This document shows, in pieces, positions 10,289 through 19,900 of a stretch of DNA of 64,000 nt. The stretch lies in the NCBI GenBank assembly GCA_024734495.1, contig JALMQS010000225.1, forward strand, positions 19,599,573-19,663,572. The letters run 5' to 3'. Origin of the DNA: Forficula auricularia (Eukaryota; Arthropoda; Insecta; Dermaptera; Forficulidae). The position numbers and the translations under genes are program-made. The stretch's first letter is position 1. The number at the start of each line of letters is the position of its first letter. The notes under the pieces were generated by a model. That model was not told where the DNA came from and made no database searches. It saw nothing but the letters and a program-made list of their open reading frames with translations.

Positions 10289-10619
10289 GTTATTATTGGT
10301 AACCATTGGTGAAGACATGAAGGAATCGCCTTAAAATAAAAAATAACGATCGATTCTTATCTAATACTAGAGGAATAACCATATTGCATTCCATTTTTGA
10401 TGTTTTGACTATTAATGGCAACCTCTACTGAAAACGTGGAAGAATCGACTTAAAATCAAAAAGACTAAACTCTTTTTTGGTAAACAACTCAAGCTTGGAG
10501 CTTCAGACGCTAATTTGCCAGATAGAAGCTATTCTTAACTCGCGTCCTCTAACCCCTATTAGTGAAAGCTTGGAATACCTTTCACCAGGCCACTTTCTTG
10601 TGGGCCAACTTTAAGAGCC

Positions 10620-11011
10620 CCCGCAGACTGCAGACTTTTTATCGGCCGATAGTTTGGTCGGCTTCTTAATCAGTATGGAGAGGAATGCATATGCGCACAC
10701 TACAGCGATTCAGTATCGGCCGATAAAAAAGTTTGATGGGCTACCCGATTACATTCAAACTAATTTGTCGGCCAACTATCGGCCGACTGTTTAATCAGTA
10801 TTGGCGCATACATGACGATTGTTTAGTCGGCCGATAGTTCAGTTCGCTCTGTGATTTGGCGTTGTGTGCGTGTATTTTGAATATGGCATCGCCCAAATCA
10901 CAATTGTTGATTGTAAAAAGTTCCGTCGAAAAGTTGATTGAAGAAGTCGAGAAAAGACCTGCGCTTTATAAAAAAAAGTTTAAAAGAGTACTCCGACGCG
11001 AATTTGTCTAG
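10620..11011 (+). other. Element with TCGGCCGATA palindromes and a small MADF-like ORF
   Basis: Between 10640 and 10840 the palindrome-like word tatcggccgata or close variants (gtcggccgatag, ctatcggccgac) recur in both orientations, a subterminal-repeat arrangement seen in DNA transposons. Downstream, ATG at 10883 opens 42 codons ending at 11011, containing EKLIEEVEKRPALYKKKF, which resembles the start of a MADF domain (LI..V...P.LY). MADF/Myb-like ORFs accompany PIF/Harbinger transposases, so an internally deleted Harbinger-type element is possible. The ORF is far shorter than a full MADF domain (about 80-90 residues), and no right-hand TIR was found. Confidence 0.4.
10883..11011 (+). pseudogene. 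Truncated MADF-like (Adf-1 type) ORF
   Basis: A 42-codon ORF from ATG 10883 to TAG 11011, too short to stand out as a gene. The stretch VEKLIEEVEKRPALYKKK fits the opening helix of a MADF domain, a DNA-binding Myb/SANT-like fold common in insect regulators and in PIF/Harbinger companions. The remainder of the domain is missing. Assignment rests on one motif and is tentative. Confidence 0.35.
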
Positions 11012-11702
11012 AATCTTTCCCTGCATATAAAATAAAATTAAATATGTAAATATTTATATTAAGGATAATCAAAAAAATTGTATAATAAACCTAATTATAC
11101 TCATATTTGTAAACATTATTAAATATTAAGAACAAAATCAAAATATATTAGTAGTGTAAGCTCATTGGACAGGAAACTATTTATAAGGAACAATTAAAAA
11201 ACATTTGTAAATTTCATATAATCATGTATATCTGTTGTACTTGTAATGTATTGATTTACAATGTTGAATCTGTAAATATTAAAATTATAAATAAAACTTT
11301 TAAATTGAAAATTGATTGTAGCTAAGTGGATCACATCTTTTTCTCTCTTGGTCCAGACTTAATACTCCGCAGACTCCAATAGCGTAATCCGCAGTAGTCT
11401 CGCGAGATAAAAATATCTTTTTTCAAATCAGCGCGGTCAAAATAATTCTTGTTGACGTATCAATTATTCTTTGATATATTAATGAGAAAATTAAAATTTA
11501 TTCAAAGAATTAAATTTAAACAATATTTAAATGACAAGTTGAAATAAAAGACTGAATATGAAATAGCAAATTGTTTTTTTTTTTTTTTATAAATTTGTCC
11601 CGTGTTGGTATAATAGTATGGATTAATATATATTTTACATAAATTCATAATATCTAATTGTTATTTAAAATACTTCCTGTAGTTTAAAATATAATACATG
11701 AT
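11012..11702. other. Gene-free AT-rich sequence
   Basis: An aataaa signal is present around 11290. A short pocket at about 11340-11410 (ctccgcagactcc, gtctcgcgag) has higher GC and could be a decayed transposon end. Nothing else supportable. Confidence 0.35.
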
Positions 11703-12376
11703 TGAGTGGATATTGATGAGGCAGTCCAAAAAAAGGAGATAATTTATATTAATAAACCGACGTTTCGGAGGCTTTTTCCTCATTCTTCAGGGCCTGAAAT
11801 TAATTTAAATGGGATTTGGCCATCATTACAAACAAGATCATCACAATTTTTTTTTTTTAATCAAAAATTTTCTACTCACTTTGAAAAGTCAGTGAAGGAA
11901 ATCCAATGGGACATTCCCCTCTGTCTCCTCTTTCAGTGGCAGTAGTAACAATAATAATATATTGTATTTCATTCTCAGCAGAATTATAATGAAGTAATGA
12001 TTTGCAAATTTTGAAATAAATATATGTATATACCTAATTAGCCAAATCCCCTCCCAGATAAACGTGCGTCTAGCGGCTGTGCGCATAATTATTTCATTTA
12101 TACAGTACAACAATGTGTAGTATGCTTTAATTACACTTTATACCTACATATATGTTGTATATACAAACTTCTTATAAAATATTTATTTATTTATTTTATT
12201 ATTATTTTTTTTCCATCATAAATCTTAAAAAGGTTTGACAAGTCTTTAAAATAAATTACAAATTTATTATTTACAATTATTTACATTATTATATTATGAC
12301 TATACAATTTTTTGATCACCAATTATGCCGTCCCAACAAATAATAATTTTTTTGGACCGCCTCATCAATATCCACT
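11703..12376. mobile_element. Penelope-type foldback element
   Basis: Inverted ends: gagtggatattgatgagg at left (11704) and cctcatcaatatccactc at right (12359-12376). The left arm carries a minus-strand hammerhead candidate (11748-11797) and the phrase aaaccgacgtttcgg shared with the 60.3-kb palindrome. The interior (11800-12350) is AT-rich non-coding. ORF-like frames in it are unsupported. Confidence 0.6.
11748..11797 (-). ncRNA. Hammerhead ribozyme candidate (Penelope type)
   Basis: Minus strand reads CTGAAGA (11790-11784), stem II GAGG/CCTC, GAAA (11766-11763), CGTC, then GGTTTA. Order and core match a type I hammerhead with the minimal ACGT stem III seen in Penelope-like elements. Two unpaired bases sit between the CTGAAGA box and stem II. 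Confidence 0.55.
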
Positions 12377-13537
12377 CAATTTCACTTATCAGTCCGTCTC
12401 CAAAAATTACTCCAATCTTAATAATAGATGATATTTTTAGAAAAGAAATATCGACTCCTCTAGTGGGCCATAGAGAATTGTCATTGGACTCCATATATTT
12501 CTTTTCTCAATGAAAAATTGTCCAACGTAGATAATATGTACAATATAGAGAAATAAATTAAAACGATAAAACTTCCATTAAGACCTTCCAACAGACAATA
12601 CAAATGCTTTAAACTCGACTTTTAATTTTATTTTTTTCCTCTTAAACAGATGAAGTATTTTTTTAAATTATTTATTTCTAGTAAAACATGTGCAGTGAAC
12701 TAATATTTTAATATAAAACTAAAGATTTAAGCATCTTTTTTTTTTGAAAATAGTTGAAATGTTTTTCAAAAAATCAGCTCGGGTTACAATCTTAGAATTT
12801 GTCCTAAAAATTAAATTCTTTCTCTTTTAATATTTTAATGTCGAGCTTCAGCAATTGAACAATAAACTGGACTCAGTGCCTTCGTATTAACTTGTACAAA
12901 TAGTAGCTAAATAGCCATATTACAACACGTGACCCTCCTTTTTGGGAATTTTCGTCTTGAAAATTTTCAATTTATACAAATATTTTACATACATTTTTCA
13001 ACCAATTCTTTTTTGAACATTCTTTAAACATTCATTATTGTATTTTTTAGAACTAAGAGGCACAGAGTTATTATTTTCTTAAGTTGATATAATTCTGATA
13101 TAGTTTGATACATATATTTTCAAACAAAGTTTCTAGCTGAAGGCTTTTATTAATAGATAGTTAATATACTAGTGTTAAAATATAATTTGGTTCATATATT
13201 TAGGAACAGTTTTTTTTTTTTTTTTAATTAACATAATTGTTAATGTATGGTTAAGTCTATAAGTAAGTGAGTAATAGCAATCAAATGTGTATTTTAAGTG
13301 CGGGTTTATTATTATGTTTTTTTGTGTTTCTTTGGTTTATATAATGTGTTAAGTGATTTCTTTTTTTCTTTCTAAAATAGATTGCATTTGTGACAAATAT
13401 CAGTATTCATTTATTTATTATTTTGATATTTATTTAATTAGTTGAAATGGGAGGGAGGTCAATATTTATCTGGATTTTTTGCTCTTATCTATGCTATCTA
13501 CCTCACTCACAAGTCAAATAGGAGGGGATACGAGGTT
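12377..13537. other. Gene-free AT-rich sequence
   Basis: Long A/T tracts (for example the T-run at 13211-13225). No motif, splice-flanked exon or repeat family recognised. Confidence 0.35.
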
Positions 13538-13592
13538 TGGGATTCATTGCCGATGCAGAACTAATGTCTGCATCGGCAATGAATCCCAAACT
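13538..13592. repeat. Perfect short palindrome (arms about 24 bp)
   Basis: tttgggattcattgccgatg and its complement catcggcaatgaatcccaaa face each other around a loop of about seven bases. An extremely stable hairpin if transcribed. No matching copy was seen elsewhere in the window. Confidence 0.75.
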
Positions 13593-14734
13593 TCGAGGTC
13601 GAAATAACCGTTTCTTATTTCTAAGAATAGTTTTGCTAGGTTGTTAAGAGAGTTTACTATTTCATTTTTTTGCTCTATCCTTAATTGGATATTTTGGGGG
13701 TTTTTTTTATAGGCTTCTACATATTCCTCGTTAGTAACCTCCACAAAAATAGAGGGCGAGTCGAGTACTGGGCCCAGTTCACTAGGCCGAGCTACTTGGC
13801 TAATGTGAACTAGGCTTAAAAGTTCATTTCTAGAAATAGAGATAGAGTGGGCGACTAAGCTTCATGAATCAGTTGACGAAAAGTCACTATCCAGTTCTCG
13901 AAGTGTAGTTGGGCTGAGATTATAAAAACTGTCATAAAAAAAGAGATCAAACGCTCAACAAAGAACAACAGCTCCGAAAGAATTGTTGCCATTGAAATGA
14001 GCGAGGAACTATAAAATACAGTTGTGTAAACAGTTGTAAAACAAACTGCACACATTAGGAAAACTATTTAAAGAAATAAGCGAAAAAAAACCCTGATAAA
14101 CATGATAAAGCCAGCCGAAAATGGCCTTCAAATAAAATCAGTAAAACAAACTGACGGAAAAATAGTCAACGGTGACCAAAAGAACGAATGTCCCAAGCAA
14201 GAGAATTCCCGCGGACAACGACACGACTAAAAATAAACTAATTAAGACCAATAACAAAACATCCAGCCCTGCTCCACCGAAAATTTTTGAACTATTTTTT
14301 TTTTATTATTTGTTAAATTCTAATAATAATTTTTGTATTTTTTTTAAATTCAAATCTCCTTAAATTTGTATCTCTCAAAGTTGTTCTAATTAGAGTCGGT
14401 ACATATGCGTAAATATTTTTTTTTCTTTTTTCAATAATTGTTTTAAATTTTCCATAAACGGCTCCAATTTTTTTTAATTTACAATTTTAATTTAATTTTG
14501 TTATATCCTCAATTTTTTTCCTCGACAGCACCTCTAACCATTTTTATCATTTTTTTTTTTTTTTTTTATATTTATACAGTAAAGAGTCTATTTCTGGGTT
14601 TGGTTGGGGAGCAGGGAACTTGGATCCAGAAATCGAAATTGCGAAGCAGGTAGGAGAACTCTAAAGTTGCTCCCTCATTCAAACAAAAAAATTCTTTCAG
14701 CCGATTTCCAGCAGGGATGCAACTTTTCACTTGT
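13593..14734. other. Decayed retroelement-like sequence with one R2 scrap
   Basis: Short frames rich in K/N/Q occur on both strands (for example 13744-13544 minus, and plus-strand codons at about 14110-14228), but none is recognised. An R2 scrap lies at 13818-13880. T-runs of up to 20 separate the pieces. The 14170-14340 segment reads as a Pro-rich leader (SSPAPPKIFEL) reminiscent of retroelement Gag linkers, which is weak evidence. Confidence 0.3.
13818..13880 (+). mobile_element. R2 fragment (family 1, region before the zinc knuckle)
   Basis: ttctagaaatagagat...gtgggcga...aagcttcatgaatcagt matches 19398-19510 of the full R2 copy with an internal deletion. Only about 60 bp, so a truncated or recombined scrap. 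Confidence 0.6.
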
Positions 14735-15306
14735 CGGGCCCACTCATTTATGAGTAAGCTCGTCGGGGTAACCCAAAAAGACCCGGAGACGCTGTCGGGA
14801 GATGTAGGCAGAGTTTTCTGTTCTGTTGTATGAGCGTTCGAGTTCCCTGGAATTCTCTAGCAGTGAGATAGGGTTTGGAACGCGTAGAGCACAGCATCTG
14901 CTGCGGTGTCTCCATCATCCCCTCGGCCCTTGAAAATCCGGGAGAGGGCCACGTGGAGGTCTCGCGCTAAATCGTACCGATAACCGCAGCTGGTCTCCAA
15001 GATTTCACAAGCCCACAAGCCTCTTGTCAATAGAATAATGTAGGTAAGGGAAGTCGGCAAATTGGATCCGTAACTTCGGAATAAGGATTGGCTCTGAGGG
15101 CCGAGGTGTGTCGGGCTTGGTCGGAAAGCGGGTTTGTGTTGGCGTGCAGGGCCTGGTCGTTGGTGTTCATTTATGAATGCCATTTGTCCGGTCCCTTGCC
15201 TCAGCCTCCCGTGGATCTTCCTTGCTTTGAGTTATATTATTGTTTATTCAGTGTATAATCTCTGCGGCCGCTATTTAACGGCCAAATCAGAACTGGCACG
15301 GACTAG

Positions 15307-15340
<34 letters not shown>

Positions 15341-15364
15341 CGATGGCCCTAGCGGGTGTTGACG

Positions 15365-15398
<34 letters not shown>

Positions 15399-15415
15399 AG
15401 TGAAGAAATTCAAAA

Positions 15416-15455
<40 letters not shown>
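14735..15455 (+). rRNA. 28S rRNA gene fragment up to the R2 insertion site
   Basis: Contains diagnostic 28S text: gggcccactc...gagtaagctcgtcgggg, gagcgttcgagttccctgga, gatagggtttggaacgcg, cttgaaaatccgggagaggg, gtcggcaaattggatccgta, aatccgactgtctaattaaa, and gtaaacggcgggagtaacta. It stops at gactctcttaa, the R2 target, where an R2 fragment is joined. Several normally invariant bases differ (for example attcaaaaaagcgcggg where attcaaccaagcgcggg is usual), so this is likely a degenerate copy rather than functional rDNA. The variable domain at about 15090-15240 is unusual in sequence. The rest of 28S, plus 5.8S and 18S, is not contiguous with it. Confidence 0.85.
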
Positions 15456-16241
15456 TGGGCGGACCAGAACATCGGGTAACAGTGCAGGTGGTCTCCGCGC
15501 TCGCTGGGCTTGACGTTGCCAATCAGAACAAAATCAATTATTATAATGGCAACGCTAGCTTAGTCGGGAATATCGCGGAGAGGTTTGGAGTGTCGACTGG
15601 CTGTGTTAAGGTCATCGCCGCCACAATATCTTGGAAAGGGGTCTGGTGTCCTCGTTCATATCGTGACCTCCTCGCCCTGGGTGTCCCCAAATATACACTG
15701 AACAAAATGACGCTCAGGGCGATGCTTGGGTCACTATTTAACTTTTCAACATATATGCGAAGGACCTTCCGGGCAGGGCCAGGCCCAAATGTTTAAAAAA
15801 AATAAATAAAATAAATAGTTATATTAGCCGACCTATGTTTGTTTTAATTATATTGTTATTGTTGGATATGGGTCGGCTATAATTGTTGTAGAGTGCAACA
15901 ATGCACTCTCAACTATCGGCCCTTACCGACCCTCTAATATGGGGTTCTCCCTGTCGGGTGTGGTGTTTGGCGCGGTCCAACTATGAGTAAAAAAAAAAAA
16001 AAAAATAATACTTGAATTGTTAATTGTTGTGGGGTGCTTTTAAAGGACCCCCAACTTAATACCGCGCCGCCCCACACTTTGTCGGGGGAATTTTTAGTGT
16101 AAGGCATTCGCATCAAATAAATTGCCACAACAACTGGCGAAAATTGGACTTGGCTATTATGTATAAAATTCTGATTTTGTAAAAAATTTTTTTCTTTGTA
16201 AAGGGCTGCCCCCCTCTGCGTGGCACAATAAATTTAGTAAA
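15456..16241 (+). mobile_element. R2 3' fragment (family 2) in the 28S R2 site
   Basis: Begins abruptly after gactctcttaa with R2 endonuclease codons, continues through the R2 3' UTR (gggctgcccccctctgcgtg near the end, also at the end of the 24.4-kb copy), and finishes precisely before tagccaaatg, the downstream side of the R2 cut. A 5'-truncated insertion in the canonical target. Confidence 0.85.
15467..15796 (+). pseudogene. R2 endonuclease C-terminal remnant
   Basis: The coding remnant reads GPEHRVTVQVVSALAGLD and on to a stop at 15796. Compared with the paralogue at 23484, nine bases (codons I-D-V) are missing just before QVV. That removes the second acidic residue of the restriction-like PD...D endonuclease motif, so the encoded domain could not cut even if translated. 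The remainder is nearly identical to 23500-23828, ending RTFRAGPGPNV. No reverse-transcriptase sequence is present in this copy. Confidence 0.8.
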
Positions 16242-16289
16242 TAGCCAAATGTCTCGTCATCTTAAGCGCGGGTAAACGGCGGGAGTAAC
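16242..16289 (+). rRNA. Two back-to-back 28S tags (downstream then upstream of the R2 site)
   Basis: 16242-16264 is the 28S sequence just 3' of the R2 cut (tagccaaatgtctcgtcatc plus three bases). 16265-16289 is the 28S sequence just 5' of it (gcgcgggtaaacggcgggag). Their reversed order marks a tandem junction between two insertions. Confidence 0.8.
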
Positions 16290-16888
16290 GTATTTTTTTT
16301 TTACTACGACCGTACCGTTTAACCTTATCATGGATAAATGAATTGGGACGTGAACAGCCTTGGTTTTAAACCTAATCTTAGCGGAACGGGCAAGGAACCA
16401 AAGGCGGGGAAACGGCCCGCGCAGAGTAACGGCAATGATAGGTGATTAGCACCTATCAGTCGAGAGGCGTTAGATCATACGAGGCATAATTTATTCTATA
16501 TTATGCTTTGCGATCTGTACTTTGTACGGTGCTAAGGTTTCCTAGGTCCGGCCATGGTGCATTGCACACCGGGTCGGGGGCCTTTGCCCGGTTTTCAAAC
16601 CAGGTTCTACCTGGACTGGGCGAGGTCGGTCTACACTGACTGTAATAGTGCAATAAGACTTCATGAATTGCGGATTGAGTGGTGCAATCGGAAGGTGAAA
16701 GTTCACATAGTTTACCCGGCTATGAGCACCGCTGATGGTCATTGTGTACCTGAAGTAGAGAACCGTAGCTGTAATCCGAAGGAGGGTGCAGTGAATGATT
16801 AAGCCTTTTCGCCACGAAACCCTTGCCTCTGGGGCGACTAAGGTTGCCCCAGAGTTGAGGGGTCGTGACGTATTGAAGTCGCTTAAAA
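16290..16888 (+). mobile_element. Non-coding element occupying the R2 target (R2-dependent SINE-like or SIDE)
   Basis: About 600 bp bracketed by the 28S tag gcgcgggtaaacggcgggag (before) and tagccaaatgtctcgtcatc (after, from 16889). The 3' junction falls exactly at the R2 cleavage position; the 5' side lacks about 15 bp of target, a normal R2-type 5' variation. It shows strong helices: gataggtg/cacctatc (16437-16458) and ctctggggc/gccccagag (about 16829-16856). It shares no visible sequence with the R2 3' UTRs ending at 16241 and 24376. Short frames in it lack domains. R2-derived deleted elements (SIDEs) are known in Drosophila. Whether this is one for family-1 R2, whose 3' UTR is missing here, or an unrelated parasite cannot be settled from this window. 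Confidence 0.6.
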
Positions 16889-16911
16889 TAGCCAAATGTC
16901 TCGTCATCTTA
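16889..16911 (+). rRNA. 28S tag downstream of the R2 site
   Basis: Identical to 16242-16264. The following ggatgtcgcgcat may be a diverged continuation of 28S (normally ...gtgacgcgcat). Confidence 0.75.
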
Positions 16912-19900
16912 GGATGTCGCGCATTTTTATTTTTTCCTTTTTTACAGAAACTATTTTTATAGTAGTAGTAAAATTGAACTTAGGCGTATTCTTGTTGAGA
17001 GTCATCGTTAACAAGCTGGAGGCTTTTCGTGCCGCCCGCCATAAGTAGTTCCTTTTAGGAGCGAAACCAATCCAGCCTCTGTGACCTTCAGGCCCTATGG
17101 GTTGCCACCCCATTCGGTCTTAGTTAAGTCGGCCCAATTATTAATAACCAGCCTCGGAATCAGGATGGACAAAGAGGCTCGAGTCCTAATCCCACTGGAA
17201 TTAGGACGCCGACTGATATAGCAGGGCAGAGCGGTCGGCCGCCGCTTGCCCACTCATGCCGATTACCAACCTGTGATCGAAACTTTAGTAGCCTCATTGG
17301 GAGGAGTGTGCATGAACAGCATATGCACAAAGATATGTATGATAGATTGGTGCTTGATACGATTGTCCATGTTAAAAAACGATGGACTGACGAAGAGTCG
17401 GCGCTTCTTGCACTGGCTGAAGCTAAACTTTTGTCCTCAGATATTAGGTTTTTGAACCAAGAGCTTGCGGAGTTGTTTCCAGCTAGGACGCTGGAAGCCA
17501 TAAAAGGCAAAAGGCGTCAAGCTGCTTACAAGCAAAGTGTCCTTGATGCCCAGGAGGAGCTACGCCGGCTGGGGGACCAACCAGATATATCTGGGGACGA
17601 AACCCAGTCGTCGGACTCAGAGGAGACTGCACACCTACTCACTCTTGGTGCAAAGCTTGTGGAGCTCGGTGGAGGCACAGCGTCAGGATCTGGGTTTGAC
17701 GAGGCTGCCTTGAATCAAATTTGTATAAGAGCAGCCAATATGTCCCCAGACATGTTACTTGCCGAATTGACATTATACCTTAAGAAGATATTTCCACCCG
17801 TTCTTCGAAAAGGTAATAGTGATGCTATCACTAGGGGAAGAACAGCACCCCAACCTTCGAACAAACAGCTTCGAAGGATTCGATACGGCAAAACGCAGAG
17901 AGCGTATAAAAAGAATCCCGCAAAATGTATAAGATCTATACTGAGCCCGAATTCTACAGATGTCTCTAAAATATCTAGAGACCAAATGGTGTCTTTCTGG
18001 AGCAATGTCATGACGAATGGTACCGTCGTGAGTCCAGGTGTGGAAAGACCTGCAGTGGTACACTATAAGCTGATGGAGCCGATAGGGGTTAAAGAGGTTA
18101 AAGAAGCCCTCCCGCCAGTGACTACGTCCCCTGGTCCGGATGGCTTGTCTGCGAGGCAGGTGACAGCTGTCCCAGTAGGCATATTAGTAAAAATCTTTAA
18201 CCTCTTTATGTTATGTGAGACTTTACCCTCTCACCTCTTGGAATCTCGAACAACTCTAATTCCAAAAAAAGAGGGAGCTTTAGCCCCATCAGACTTTAGA
18301 CCGATCACCGTGTCGTCGATTTTACTAAGAACATTCCATAAGATCCTGGCTGGACGGATCGTTCGAACCATTGAGCTCGATAAACGACAGAAGGCGTTCC
18401 TGCCCCTGGATGGTAGTGCACAGAACATTTTTGATCTGGACTTGGCACTGCGCATTCATCGGGCGGAATTCAAGTCGATGTGTATGGCCTCTTTAGACAT
18501 AGCGAAGGCGTTTGATTCCGTCTCGCATATGGCTATTGAAGACTCTATGATCAGCTTAGGAGTCCCACAACATCTTGTACGCTACATTATAGGCACGTAC
18601 AAGGGCTCGAGCACTCGGCTTGCATGCGCTGGATGGGTTTCTGAGCGAATTGCTCCTTGCTGTGGAGTGAAGCAAGGGGACCCACTCTCTCCAATATTGT
18701 TTAACTTGATTATTGACAGATTACTCCGTAAATTACCATCACCTATCGGAGTAAATGTCTGTGGGCATTCTTTGAATGCACTAGCCTTCGCTGATGATTT
18801 GTTGTTGTTTGCGGCCACACCTGCAGGGCTACAGGTCGCCTTAGATGCGGTTCATAGTTACCTGAGCAGCTGTGGGCTAAAAATTAACGGCACTAAATCT
18901 TTCTCAGTGGTGATCCAGAACGTCCCACATAAGAAAATGACCGTCATTGATGCACAGTCACGTTTTCGGATCGAGGGAAGCACCCTGCCTGCACTTGCTA
19001 GGAGTGACGAGTGGAAGTACCTTGGTGTTCCGTTTACGCCCCAGGGCAGGGCGACGGTAGGGATAGATCGGCTCGAGGTAGGGCTCGATCGACTCTCGAA
19101 AGCACCGCTCAAGCCTCAACAACGGCTGTTTGGGTTGCGAGTGCTGCTGCTACCAGGTCTCTACCACCTATTCACGCTCGGGAGCAGCAGCATTGGTCTG
19201 CTTAAAAAAGCAGACGCAAAGGTACGTAACGCCGTACGCAAGTGGTTGGCACTACCCAAGGACGTCCCAAACGGCTTCATCCATGCGAGTCATAAAGATG
19301 GTGGCTTGTCGATTCCATCCTTCAGGACCACCATGCCGTTGCATCGATTAAGCAGGTTGGGCAAATACATGACTGACATTGGTGATAAAAGCCCTTTTCT
19401 AGAAATAGAAATGGGCCGGGCTAGGCGCAGGCTACATATGGGTCACGAACATCTTGACTCTAAAGTTAAGCAGGAGAAGTGGTGGGCGAACAAGCTTCAT
19501 GAATCAGTGGACGGAAAGGCACTAGCAAGCTCTCGTAATGTGCCAGAGCAACACAGGTGGACAGTTGAGGGCACGAGATTTGTGAGCGGAAGCGACTTCG
19601 TAAATTTCAACCGCTTGAGGATCAATGCCTTGCCTACCAAGTCACGGTCCACTAGAGGACGGATCGGTGATCGGCATTGCAGGGCGGGTTGCAACGAAAT
19701 CGAGACCTTGGGCCACGTTCTTCAAAGATGCCACCGCACACATGGCGCTAGGATTAAGCGACATGATGCGGTGGTGTCATATGTTAAGAGAAATCTCTTA
19801 AACATGTATCCAACAGTGGACGTGGAACCTCGGTTAATGACATCGGTGGGTGTGCGTAAGCCCGACCTGGTTGCCGTGAGGGGGGATTCGGCCCTGGTGT

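Larger units (their letters stand above)
8345..10478. repeat. AT-rich tandem repeat (about 140-bp unit) split by the LINE
   Basis: Units containing gatcgattct...tagaggaataa and ttttgacat...ggttattatt flank the LINE at 8345-8441 and 10289-10478. They recur inside the TIR element at about 43905-44095. The copy at 43.9 kb reads straight through ggttattattgataacc and so serves as an empty-site reference for the LINE insertion. Confidence 0.7.

Noticed and set aside
17715..19694. Antisense and alternate frames across the R2 ORF
   Set aside because: They are shadows of the intact R2 protein, with no conserved motifs of their own.
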